Source: Flavobacteriales bacterium (lineage in GTDB: Bacteria > Bacteroidota > Bacteroidia > Flavobacteriales_F > PHOS-HE28). Taken from it: a stretch of 64,000 bases of DNA. The notes beneath the pieces are model-generated. The model did not search any database and was not told the DNA's origin. It was given only the letters and a program-made list of their open reading frames with translations. The stretch is taken from positions 434,001 to 498,000 of the forward strand of contig JADKHI010000002.1 of the NCBI GenBank assembly GCA_016721825.1, written 5' to 3'. Shown here one piece after another: positions 1 through 7,668 of the stretch. A program made the position numbers and the translations under genes. Within the stretch, counting starts at the first letter, position 1. The number at the start of each line of letters is the position of its first letter.

Positions 1-1
1 C

Positions 2-391
2 GGTGAAGCCATTGTGAGCGCGCTGAGCGAGAAAGGAACACCCACACCGCTGGCCCACACGTTGATGCGCGCACCAGCCACGCGCATGGATGTGCTATCC
101 CCCTTGGAGCTTGACGGTCTGGTGGGACGCAGTGATCTGGTGCGCAAATACAATGAGGAACTCGATCGCGACAGTGCCTTCGAGATCCTCGAGAAACGCT
201 TGAAAGGAGAGGAGGAGAAGGACGAGCCCGCCCCGAAGGCGAAGGAGCGCGCCAAGACCGAACCCAAGGAGACCAGCGTGATCGAGGACATCAGCAAGAA
301 CACCATGGTGCGCCAGGTCGGCAATACCGTGATGCGCGAACTGACCCGCGGATTGCTGGGCGTCTTCGGCATCAAGACCCGGCGTCGTTGA
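2..391 (+). CDS. HerA-like ATPase/helicase (DUF853, YjgR type), C-terminal fragment
   Basis: The reading frame is open from the left edge (codons for GEAIVSALSEKGTPTP) to TGA at 389-391, so only about the last 129 residues are present. The conserved tail pattern (EKGTPTPLAHTLMRAP, then MDVLSPLELDGLV and a KYNEELDRDSAFEIL segment) matches the C-terminus of the DUF853/YjgR family of HerA-FtsK type P-loop ATPases, thought to act on DNA. The ATPase motifs lie outside the window. After the conserved part comes a Lys/Glu-rich linker and a basic end (GIKTRRR). The next gene starts 11 bases after the stop. The family call is fairly sure; the biological role is not established. Confidence 0.8.
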   Translation, partial: GEAIVSALSEKGTPTPLAHTLMRAPATRMDVLSPLELDGLVGRSDLVRKYNEELDRDSAFEILEKRLKGEEEKDEPAPKAKERAKTEPKETSVIEDISKNTMVRQVGNTVMRELTRGLLGVFGIKTRRR

Positions 392-402
392 GACCCTTGG
401 AC

Positions 403-1425
403 ATGAAGCTCTCCTTGATCTTGTCCACGGTGGCTTTGCTGTTGAGCTGCGGTTCGGCCGTGGCCCCGGAGGCGGACATTGCTGTTCAGCCGCCAGTACC
501 GACCAACACAGCGTTGCAGCCGCTCGCCCCCGGCGCTACCGTGGTCTTCTACAACGTGGAGAACCTGTACGACACCCAGGATGACCCGACGCGCGACGAC
601 AATGACTTTCTGCCTGATGGTCCCATGCACTGGACGGAAGAGCGACTTCAGACCAAGTACACGAATCTGGGCAAGGCCATTGCGCTGAGCGGCGAGAAGC
701 TGCCGGCCATGATCGGCCTGGCGGAAGTGGAAAATGCGACGGTGGTCGAAGGGCTGGCCCGCAGTGAAGCCTTGATCGCCGCCAAGTATGTGGTGGTACA
801 CCACGAAAGCCCCGACGAACGCGGCATTGATGTGGCCTTGCTCGTCGACCCGCACCACTTCAATGTGCTCAGCTCTGAGGCGTTGAAGGTCCCCTTGAAG
901 AACGACCTGACGCGGGACATTCTTCATGCGGTGCTGGCCGGAGCTGCGGACACCTTCCATGTGTTCGTGAACCATTGGCCCAGCCGACGTGAAGGGCAGG
1001 AGAAGAGCGAACCGAAGCGCTTGGCCGCAGCCAACACCCTGGCCCAGGCGATGGCACGGATACGCACCGGCCTTCACGTGCATGTGCTGGTGATGGGCGA
1101 CTTTAACGACACCCCGACGGACAAGAGCATCCAACAAGGACTGTCAGCCGGCTGCGACCGCAAAGCGCCTCTGGTGGACCTGATGTGTGTGGATCAGCCG
1201 AAAGGCTTCGGCAGTCACCAATACGATGGCCATTGGGACTACCTGGACCAGTTCATCGTGAGCCAGGACATGATGCCGCTTGTGGCTTCCGCAGAGGCGC
1301 TCTGGACCAAGCGACTCCTGTTCAAGCACCCGAAGTTCGGGCTGTCACCGAACAAGACCTACAGCGGACAGAACTACAAGGGCGGCTACAGCGACCACCT
1401 GCCGGTGGTGCTACGATTGAAGTAG
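403..1425 (+). CDS. Exported lipoprotein of the endonuclease/exonuclease/phosphatase family
   Basis: A 340-residue protein. ATG 403 is preferred over the in-frame TTG at 388 because it starts directly at a lipoprotein signal peptide (MKLSLILSTVALLLSCG, lipobox Cys about residue 16). The body has DNase I-like fold motifs: FYNVENLYD near the N-terminus, LAEVEN (metal-binding Glu), VNHWPSRR, VMGDFNDTP (catalytic Asp/Asn) and the terminal YSDHLPVV (His). These residues define metal-dependent phosphodiesterases that cut nucleic acids or phosphate esters. Being a lipoprotein, it probably acts in the periplasm or at the cell surface on extracellular DNA or phosphoesters. The exact substrate cannot be told from sequence. 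Confidence 0.85.
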   Translation: MKLSLILSTVALLLSCGSAVAPEADIAVQPPVPTNTALQPLAPGATVVFYNVENLYDTQDDPTRDDNDFLPDGPMHWTEERLQTKYTNLGKAIALSGEKLPAMIGLAEVENATVVEGLARSEALIAAKYVVVHHESPDERGIDVALLVDPHHFNVLSSEALKVPLKNDLTRDILHAVLAGAADTFHVFVNHWPSRREGQEKSEPKRLAAANTLAQAMARIRTGLHVHVLVMGDFNDTPTDKSIQQGLSAGCDRKAPLVDLMCVDQPKGFGSHQYDGHWDYLDQFIVSQDMMPLVASAEALWTKRLLFKHPKFGLSPNKTYSGQNYKGGYSDHLPVVLRLK

Positions 1426-1493
1426 AGCAGCATCCTAGCTGCCCCTGAAGGGAACTTCTGTCCCCGACCAATTGGTCCGCCGCACCATGACCG

Positions 1494-2174
1494 CTAGTTC
1501 CGGCGATTCATGAAGATCGACACGTAGTAGAGCAAGGTGGCCAGGGATCCGATGGCGGCAACGACGTAGGTGCGTGCGGCCCATTTCAAGGCATCGGCGC
1601 TCATGTCGTATTCGCTCGGTGTCACAATGCCTTTCTGCTTGATCCACGCCAGTGCCCGGTTGCTCGCGTCGTACTCCACCGGCAGGGTGATGAAAGCGAA
1701 CAAGGTGGTCACGGCGAACATGATGATGCCCATCAGCAGGAGCTGTGGGAACGTGTTGATCAGCAAGATCCCGCCCAGGATGACCCACTGCATGAAACTG
1801 CTGGAGATCTGCACTACAGGCACCAGCTTGCTGCGCATGTTCAGCCACTGGTATGCGGTGGCGTGCTGAACGGCATGTCCGCACTCGTGGGCGGCCACGG
1901 CAGCGGCTGCCGCGTTCCGGGCATGGTACACTGGCTCGCTCAGGTTCACGGTCCGGGTGGCCGGGTTGTAGTGATCGGTCAACTGACCGGCGACGCTCAC
2001 CACCTTCACGTTGGTGATGCCATGGTCATGGAGCATACGTTCCGCGATCTCGGCTCCGCTCATACCGTTTGTGAGCGGGGTGGCTGAGTACTTCTGAAAG
2101 CGGTACTTCAGTTGCTGGCTTACCAGCATGCTGATGAGCATCGCAACGATGCCAATGATCCAAGCTCCGGCCAT
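1494..2174 (-). CDS. Neutral zinc metallopeptidase, membrane-bound (Zn_peptidase_2 family)
   Basis: 226 residues. An N-terminal membrane anchor (about 3-20) is followed by a soluble part with the zinc-binding motif AAHECGHAVQHA (about 94-105), the HExxH-like HECGH signature of this family. Two further hydrophobic segments follow (about 125-165), with another near the C-terminus (AAIGSLATLLYYVSIF). Length and layout fit the usual 220-230 residue family of uncharacterised membrane proteases widespread in Bacteroidota and Firmicutes. It is transcribed alone, downstream of the lipoprotein gene at 2286 but separated from it by a strong terminator. Substrate unknown. Confidence 0.88.
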   Translation of the reverse strand: MAGAWIIGIVAMLISMLVSQQLKYRFQKYSATPLTNGMSGAEIAERMLHDHGITNVKVVSVAGQLTDHYNPATRTVNLSEPVYHARNAAAAAVAAHECGHAVQHATAYQWLNMRSKLVPVVQISSSFMQWVILGGILLINTFPQLLLMGIIMFAVTTLFAFITLPVEYDASNRALAWIKQKGIVTPSEYDMSADALKWAARTYVVAAIGSLATLLYYVSIFMNRRN

Positions 2175-2236
2175 GTTTATAGGTGATTGGTGCTGTTCGC
2201 CTTCATCAAAACCAGGTCCAATGCTGATCGGGCACG

Positions 2237-2260
2237 AAAAAGGGGCTGATCGTCAGCCCC
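2237..2260 (-). terminator. Rho-independent terminator for the lipoprotein gene at 2286-2861
   Basis: A perfect 8-bp stem (GGGGCTGA / TCAGCCCC, 2242-2260) with a 3-base loop is followed on the minus strand by five T residues (2241-2237). It lies 26 bases past the stop of the upstream gene and before the metallopeptidase start at 2174. Confidence 0.85.
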
Positions 2261-2285
2261 TCATCGTCCAAGTTGTCAGTAGTGC

Positions 2286-2861
2286 TTACTCGCCTTCCGC
2301 CTCGGCCAGCTTGATCTGCTGGTCCAGGATCTCGTCCATCACCTTCAGCTCCTGTTCGCTGATCTTGGCGTTGGTGCGGGCTTGCTTCTTCATGAAGCGG
2401 AACATGGCTGCCTTTTTGATCTCGTAAGCCACGTATTGTGTGTAGTCCTTGGTGGTCTCGTTGAAGTAGGTCTCCTCACCGATCTTGCGCAGGTCGGCCA
2501 GTTCGGTGCTCATCACCTCACGGACCAGGGTCTGGAACTTGTCGGCGACATCTGCGGCGTTGGCGTTCTCCGTCTGGCCGAGGTACTGGTCGCTCACGGC
2601 CTTGATGTTCGTTCCGACCTGAGCGGCCAGCTGGTTCTTGGCATCCAGGTCGGCCTTACTGCGCGCAATGTTCTGCTTCACGCTGACCCCCTGGCCGGTT
2701 CCCCGGAAGAAGCGGTTGTTGCTTTCGTAGGCGTTACCGCTGAACGGCTGCTTCACCTTCACCCCGGCCGGGCTGGTCTTCTTGGTGCAGGATGGTAGCG
2801 TGAACGTCAAGGCCATCAGCAACATGAGGGGGAAAGCGAAAGAATATCGGAGGGTCTTCAT
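2286..2861 (-). CDS. Hypothetical lipoprotein
   Basis: 191 residues from ATG 2861, which opens a lipoprotein signal peptide (MKTLRYSFAFPLMLLMALTF, lipobox LPSC about residue 25). The open frame extends upstream to 2948, but that part has no signal character. The mature protein is charged and helical, with many Ala, Lys and Glu residues and a C-terminal amphipathic stretch rich in Glu/Lys/Leu. A segment after the signal (GTGQGVSVKQNIARSKADLD) resembles LPP20-type exported proteins in which a small domain follows a glycine-rich loop; this is a weak impression, not an assignment. It is monocistronic with its own terminator. Function unknown. Confidence 0.72.
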   Translation of the reverse strand: MKTLRYSFAFPLMLLMALTFTLPSCTKKTSPAGVKVKQPFSGNAYESNNRFFRGTGQGVSVKQNIARSKADLDAKNQLAAQVGTNIKAVSDQYLGQTENANAADVADKFQTLVREVMSTELADLRKIGEETYFNETTKDYTQYVAYEIKKAAMFRFMKKQARTNAKISEQELKVMDEILDQQIKLAEAEGE

Positions 2862-2975
2862 GGCAGGTGCGGTTAACGCTGGGCACCGCAAAGAAAAGAG
2901 CGTGCCAACCTTCCGGCACCAGGGCTTGGGAACTTCTACTGAATCCACATCTTTGGGTCACCAAAACACCGGACC

Positions 2976-4010
2976 ATGAGAGCATTGAAGACCATCCTGA
3001 TCATCCTGCTGGCCTTGGTGGCCATCTTGGTGATCCTCGGGCTTATGGGCCCGAACGATTACCGCGTTGAACGATCCGCCGTGATCAACGGTACGCCGGA
3101 CAAGATCTATCCCTGGGTAAGCAGCTTGACGCGCATGAAGGACTGGGGCCCTTGGCAGGCCATGGACAAGGATCAGGTGGGCAGCATGGAAGGAACGGAC
3201 GGCACCGTTGGCGCTATTTGGAAATGGGAAGGCGACACCGTGGGCAAGGGCATGCAGGAGATCACAGCCTTGGAACCGGGCAAAAGCGTGCGAACGAAGT
3301 TGACCTTCAGCGTGCCGGTGATCGGGGACATGGTAAGCACGGCCACCATGGACCTTGAACCAAAGGGTGATAGCACCCGGGTGATCTGGGGTATGGAAGG
3401 AGAGAATGGATTCTGGGGCAAGCTGATGAGTAAGTTCTCGGACCGAGAGGCCATGCTGGGCCCCATGTTCGAAACGGGACTGGCGAACCTGAAGGGCATG
3501 GTGGAGGCCGAAGCCACCGCCGCCAAGGAGAAGTCCGCACCCAGCATGGAGATCGCCAGCATGGACCGCCCGGCCACCCTCTATTTCGGCGAGCGTAAGC
3601 GCGTAAAGTGGAGCGAGCTCAAGGCCTTCTACGCGGAGAACCTGATGAAGTCCATGGGCATCATCCAGAAGGCGGGCGTTCAGCCGATCGGGGCCCCCAG
3701 CGGTGTCTACTTCGAGTGGGATGAAAAGAACCAGGAAGCCGACCTGCTTGCCGGCATCCCTGTTCCAAGTGACGCCAAAGGCAAGTTGAAAGGGATGACC
3801 TTCTACGAGACCCCGGCTTCCAAGGCCTACCAGATCGCTTACTATGGCGGCTACATGGGCGTCGGCAAAGCACACGAAGCCATGGACGCTCGCATGAAGA
3901 CGGACAAGGTGTCAATGAACGCCAACGTGGTCGAGGAGTATGTGACCGACCCTGGCGCTGAGCCGGACAGCACGAAATGGCTGACCAATGTGATCTACCT
4001 GATCAAGTGA
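2976..4010 (+). CDS. SRPBCC-domain plus GyrI-like-domain protein with N-terminal membrane anchor
   Basis: 344 residues. A single N-terminal hydrophobic helix (about 4-24) anchors the protein. It is followed by an SRPBCC/polyketide-cyclase-like fold (about 28-165; IDxPxxxVWxxVTDxxxxxxW-like pattern seen as VINGTPDKIYPWVSSLTRMKDWGPW) and a C-terminal GyrI-like small-molecule binding domain (about 190-344). This SRPBCC+GyrI pairing is common in Bacteroidota and is believed to bind hydrophobic or amphipathic ligands, but no reaction is known. The gene stands alone, between the divergent lipoprotein gene and dipeptide epimerase, and is followed by a clear hairpin terminator. Confidence 0.82.
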   Translation: MRALKTILIILLALVAILVILGLMGPNDYRVERSAVINGTPDKIYPWVSSLTRMKDWGPWQAMDKDQVGSMEGTDGTVGAIWKWEGDTVGKGMQEITALEPGKSVRTKLTFSVPVIGDMVSTATMDLEPKGDSTRVIWGMEGENGFWGKLMSKFSDREAMLGPMFETGLANLKGMVEAEATAAKEKSAPSMEIASMDRPATLYFGERKRVKWSELKAFYAENLMKSMGIIQKAGVQPIGAPSGVYFEWDEKNQEADLLAGIPVPSDAKGKLKGMTFYETPASKAYQIAYYGGYMGVGKAHEAMDARMKTDKVSMNANVVEEYVTDPGAEPDSTKWLTNVIYLIK

Positions 4011-4031
4011 ACAGCCATTCACATCTTGCGG

Positions 4032-4064
4032 AGCCCGGCCCTTGGTCGGGCTTCGCGCTTTTGC
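4032..4064 (+). terminator. Hairpin terminator after the SRPBCC/GyrI-like gene
   Basis: Stem AGCCCGGCC (4032-4040) pairs with GGTCGGGCT (4044-4052) around a 3-base loop, with one G-T wobble. A short T run follows at 4059-4062. It lies 21 bases past the stop. Confidence 0.65.
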
Positions 4065-4143
4065 GGGATCCCATGGCGGATCGTGGATGAAGCATGTCCG
4101 GGTCGGTGAGAAGCACTAGTTCCACAGGTCACCTTTGCTCATC

Positions 4144-5193
4144 ATGTCCCTGAAGATCAGTTATTGCCGTTACCGTCTGCTGTTCAAACATCCCTTCGGG
4201 ACAGCCCATGGCCTGCGGACGGGGACGGACTCGGTCTTCATCAAGGTTGAGGAGAACGGTTGCATCGGCTACGGAGAAGCTACGCTGCCGCCGTACCTGG
4301 AAGAGACCGTCGATTCGGTGATCCAACGGCTGATAGCGCTGATCGGGAACGCACCGACGGATGCGGTCGGACTGCTCAGCAAACTCGAAGAACATCCGGA
4401 ATTGCTTTCTGAAGGTCCAGCAGCTCGAGCGGCTTTGCACACCGCACTAGTGGACCTGAAATCAAAGGCTATTAATAGCTCTGTACGTCAGCTGGATATG
4501 GTCAACACCTTAAAGTCACCGACCACCTTGATGACGGTCGGCTCCGGAGACCTGAAAGACATACCGATCAAGCTAAAGGACACGCTGCTGTCCGGTGCCG
4601 TAAAGGTGAAGCTCGGGGCGTCTAATGACCAAGATGCGCTGAAGATGATCAAGGAACTGGATCACAGGCCGTTGTTCCTCGACGCCAACCAAGGCCTGGA
4701 TACCGTTCAAGACGCCTTGGACAGGGTCGCTTGGGTTGGTCAGGATCGCGTTATCGGCATGGAACAGCCTTTCCCAAAGGACAGGCCGGATCTGCACGCA
4801 GCCTTGAGGGCAGCGACCGAGGTTCCGATCTATGGGGATGAATCGATCCAGAGCTTGGCGGATCTGGAAGCCCACGCCGATAAGTTCAGCGGGGTGAACG
4901 TGAAGCTGATGAAGTGCGGTGGCCTGGACCGGGTCAAGGAGTTGATCGACCGGGCACGTGAGCTTGGGCTTAAGGTGATGCTCGGTAGTATGAGCGAAAG
5001 CTCCTTGGGATGCACGGCGATGGCTTGGTATGCAGATCAAGCGGATGTGGTGGACCTGGATGGACCGTGGCTGATCAAGAATGATCCGTACAAGGGGATG
5101 ATCATGCGGAACGGAAACGTGGTATTGCCTGAAGGACCAGGCCTTGGCGTGGTACTTACCGCCGAACTGAACTGGACCCCGATTGGCGCATAA
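4144..5193 (+). CDS. Dipeptide epimerase (L-Ala-D/L-Glu epimerase type), enolase superfamily
   Basis: 349 residues from ATG 4144 (an in-frame TTG lies 9 bases upstream). It probably interconverts epimers of L-Ala-Glu or related dipeptides, as in murein peptide recycling in the cytoplasm. Evidence: the N-terminal capping domain, then barrel motifs of the muconate-lactonizing subgroup. AVKVKLG is the KxK general base on strand 2; LFLDANQG, GMEQPF and YGDES supply the Asp/Glu/Asp metal ligands; NVKLMKCGG is the second catalytic Lys; MLGSMSESSLG is the specificity loop. All catalytic positions look intact. Base composition is lower in GC than the neighbours. An AT-rich convergent gap follows. The exact dipeptide preference is uncertain. 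Confidence 0.88.
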   Translation: MSLKISYCRYRLLFKHPFGTAHGLRTGTDSVFIKVEENGCIGYGEATLPPYLEETVDSVIQRLIALIGNAPTDAVGLLSKLEEHPELLSEGPAARAALHTALVDLKSKAINSSVRQLDMVNTLKSPTTLMTVGSGDLKDIPIKLKDTLLSGAVKVKLGASNDQDALKMIKELDHRPLFLDANQGLDTVQDALDRVAWVGQDRVIGMEQPFPKDRPDLHAALRAATEVPIYGDESIQSLADLEAHADKFSGVNVKLMKCGGLDRVKELIDRARELGLKVMLGSMSESSLGCTAMAWYADQADVVDLDGPWLIKNDPYKGMIMRNGNVVLPEGPGLGVVLTAELNWTPIGA

Positions 5194-5310
5194 TTTATAT
5201 TATGTTAAGTTGTATTGTGCTGAAAGCGAGCGTCTAGCTTCCCTGCCATTCAATTCCTCACACCCTTGAATACTGCTCAATGAGCCTCTGAACGGGCCCG
5301 CACTCCCCGC

Positions 5311-6303
5311 CTAGTTCGACCGCACGTGGTCATGTATCGGAACCGGGCGACCGGTCTTTCGAGCTTCAGCCAACTCCTTCTGGAGCTGCTTACTGGTCAT
5401 GCTGCTACCGTCGTGGCTCCAACCTGGAGGCCCGAAAATGTACATGAGCTTGTTCTTCAGTCCAGGGGCCTTCTTCACGTCCCTCCAGATCTCCTTGAAC
5501 TCAAAGATGTTGTGCGTGATCGGGTTGTTCGTGTTCGGATCATGGCTGATGCCGAATACCGGTACCACCCCTTTGATCGGTGCTTGCCATGTCTTGTACA
5601 GTCGGTCCCAGAACGTGAAGATGCCGCCGTGGTTCCGGTCCAGGTACTCGGTGTTGCTGCTGTGGTGCACAACATGCACGTAGGAAGAATTGAAGATCTT
5701 CTCGATCCAGCCGTATGATGGCATCAGCTGTGAATGCAACGTGAACTGGTAGAACGCGTTGGCGATCAGGCAGGTGGCGATCATGATCGGCTCGAAGCCC
5801 ATGATCGGCATCCAGAGCCAATAGATGGGTTTCACAAGGGTAATGAACCAGCCGTTGCGGATACTGATGGTGAGGTTGTACTTCCGTCCACTGTGGTGCG
5901 GCAGGTGCGCGGCCCATAGCAAGCGTACGTTGTGCGCCAGTCGATGGTGCCAGTAGAAATTATGGTCGTCCAACACCACGCAGATGACCCAGATGTACCA
6001 CGCGAATCCCAACGTGGTGTAGCCTAGATATTGCTCCCTGATCGGCGCGAACTTCCAGAACAGCCACATGTACAGGGTGATCTCGAACACGTTGGTCACC
6101 ACCCGGATCAAGGTGGCACCTACGCCAATGATGAAACCCGAGAAACTCTCCTTCAGGTCGAACAGGTCCTTCGCCTTGAAGTACTCGATGAGGATGAGGA
6201 CGATGAAGACCGGATACACGTAGACCAGGCCGTAATGCTCGATATCCAGCTTGGGCATCTGGTCCCTCAAGCGGAGCCACTCCTCGATAATGTTGAAACC
6301 CAT
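5311..6303 (-). CDS. Sterol desaturase / fatty acid hydroxylase family membrane protein
   Basis: 330 residues with several hydrophobic segments in the first 200. The eight-histidine di-iron signature is visible: HNFYWHHRLAHN (about 112-123), HLPHHS (about 132) and HVVHHSSN (about 212). This family inserts oxygen into lipid acyl chains or related hydrophobic substrates using O2 at a membrane-bound di-iron centre. After the last His box comes a soluble tail, including WDRLYKTW, common in the family. The gene stands alone with a -7 promoter box 42 bases upstream. The lipid substrate cannot be read from the sequence. Confidence 0.88.
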   Translation of the reverse strand: MGFNIIEEWLRLRDQMPKLDIEHYGLVYVYPVFIVLILIEYFKAKDLFDLKESFSGFIIGVGATLIRVVTNVFEITLYMWLFWKFAPIREQYLGYTTLGFAWYIWVICVVLDDHNFYWHHRLAHNVRLLWAAHLPHHSGRKYNLTISIRNGWFITLVKPIYWLWMPIMGFEPIMIATCLIANAFYQFTLHSQLMPSYGWIEKIFNSSYVHVVHHSSNTEYLDRNHGGIFTFWDRLYKTWQAPIKGVVPVFGISHDPNTNNPITHNIFEFKEIWRDVKKAPGLKNKLMYIFGPPGWSHDGSSMTSKQLQKELAEARKTGRPVPIHDHVRSN

Positions 6304-6345
6304 CTCTGCGCGATTTGCGATCTGACCTGGCGGTCAAAGCGGCCG

Positions 6346-6353
6346 CGAAAGTA
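6346..6353 (-). promoter_or_regulatory. -7 promoter element of the hydroxylase gene (TACTTTCG)
   Basis: Matches the Bacteroidota -7 element TAnnTTTG with T to C at position 7. It lies 42 bases upstream of the start at 6303 in non-coding DNA. No convincing -33 box at the right spacing. Confidence 0.45.
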
Positions 6354-6439
6354 CCGCTCAACGCGATCTGGAACATGACAAAAGTCGAAGTGCCCCGACC
6401 TGGGGTCGGAGCGCTTCGCACGCTTGAGTTGAGCAGGAC

Positions 6440-7615
6440 TTATTCGCCCAGAAGCTTCTTCATGGCCTCGTACTTGGCCGTATCATTGGTCTTCGCGTAC
6501 AACTTCTTCAACTGCTGCATGGTCGGCTTGTCGTCCGGGCGCAGTTCATGGGCCTTTTCGAAGTAAGGCACGGCCTTCAGGTAGATCTCGTCCGCCCCTT
6601 TCTTGGCCTCGTTGTACTTCGCATCGTCCTTGATGTCGGCGATCTTGTCGTAGATGAAGGCTGCGCGGTTATTGTAGAGCACACCGATGTTGAAGTAGCT
6701 GTCGAAGAACTTGGGGTCCTTCTCAATGCTGCTCTTGTAGGATTGCTCGGCGAGGTCGTACCACTTCATCATCTCCGCCTCGGGCAGGGCCTTGCCGTCC
6801 TTGGGATTGGCCTTGGCATCGTAGAGACTGCCGAGCACGGAATAGAGCACGGCATTGTTCGGGTCCTTCTCCACCGCGGCCTTGGTGCTCACCTCAGCTT
6901 CTTCGCTGCGGCCGGCCTCCAACAGGAAGGCGACCTCATCAAGCATTAGCTCCTTGTCGTTCGGGTGGGTCTTGCGGCCGGCCTGGGTGGTGGTGATGGC
7001 TCCGGCCAGGTCACCTTGCTTCTTCTGCAAGCTGGCCAGATAGCGGTAAACCTCCGGCTTGTTGTAGCCGATGTTGATGCACTCCTGGTAACGTTGGATG
7101 GCCATGGCGGCGTCGCCCTTGGTCTCATAGGCCAATGCACTGTTGAACACAGCATTGCTGTCCACCATGCCGAAGGCCTTGGCAATGCGCTCGCTCTGGC
7201 CGTACATGGCGATGGCCTGGTCGTAGTTCTTGGCACCGAACGCTTCGTTCCCGGTGTTCAACGCCACACCCTGCAGGGCTCCCAGCGCCTTCATGTTGTC
7301 TACCTTGTAGTCGCCTTTGATGTCCAACTCGTTGGCTTTCAAGTAGCTATCGATGCCCTTCTGGAGCGCGTCCGGGAACTGTCCGCGCAGGTTGGCATCC
7401 TCGCTCATGGCGATCATGCGGTAGATGTCACCGCGGTAGCGCCAAGTCTTCTCCTTGCCCATGGTGGTCTCATGGGCGGTCGCCGGGTCGATGTACTCCG
7501 CCGCCTTGGCGTAGTCACCGTCCTTCATGTAGTTGTAAGCGTTCACCACGTTGCTGTTCTGGGCCGTGGCACCCAGCGCCGAGGTGGCGATGACGATCGA
7601 AAGGATGGTTCTCAT
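6440..7615 (-). CDS. Exported tetratricopeptide-repeat protein, downstream of gyrA
   Basis: 391 residues with an N-terminal signal peptide (MRTILSIVIATSALGATAQ). The rest is a series of TPR-like helical pairs, for example an AxxxxxxALAYETKGDAAMAIQRYQ unit near 155-180, a GDLAGAITT unit near 205 and a C-terminal ALVYFEKAHELRPDD-like unit (seen as AVPYFEKAHELRPDD). TPRs form protein-binding scaffolds; the protein is likely periplasmic or outer-membrane associated. It starts 54 bases after gyrA on the same strand, an arrangement I recall as common in Bacteroidota, so the two are probably cotranscribed. No enzymatic motif is visible. Confidence 0.85.
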   Translation of the reverse strand: MRTILSIVIATSALGATAQNSNVVNAYNYMKDGDYAKAAEYIDPATAHETTMGKEKTWRYRGDIYRMIAMSEDANLRGQFPDALQKGIDSYLKANELDIKGDYKVDNMKALGALQGVALNTGNEAFGAKNYDQAIAMYGQSERIAKAFGMVDSNAVFNSALAYETKGDAAMAIQRYQECINIGYNKPEVYRYLASLQKKQGDLAGAITTTQAGRKTHPNDKELMLDEVAFLLEAGRSEEAEVSTKAAVEKDPNNAVLYSVLGSLYDAKANPKDGKALPEAEMMKWYDLAEQSYKSSIEKDPKFFDSYFNIGVLYNNRAAFIYDKIADIKDDAKYNEAKKGADEIYLKAVPYFEKAHELRPDDKPTMQQLKKLYAKTNDTAKYEAMKKLLGE

Positions 7616-7668
7616 TGCGTGTGCGCCGGTCCTGGCGAGGCGTTGTCCTTGGTCTGCGGTCAGTTGGT

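Noticed and set aside
5194..5310. AT-rich stretch between dipeptide epimerase and hydroxylase as a mobile-element scar
   Set aside because: No inverted or direct repeats; simple AT-rich convergent gap.
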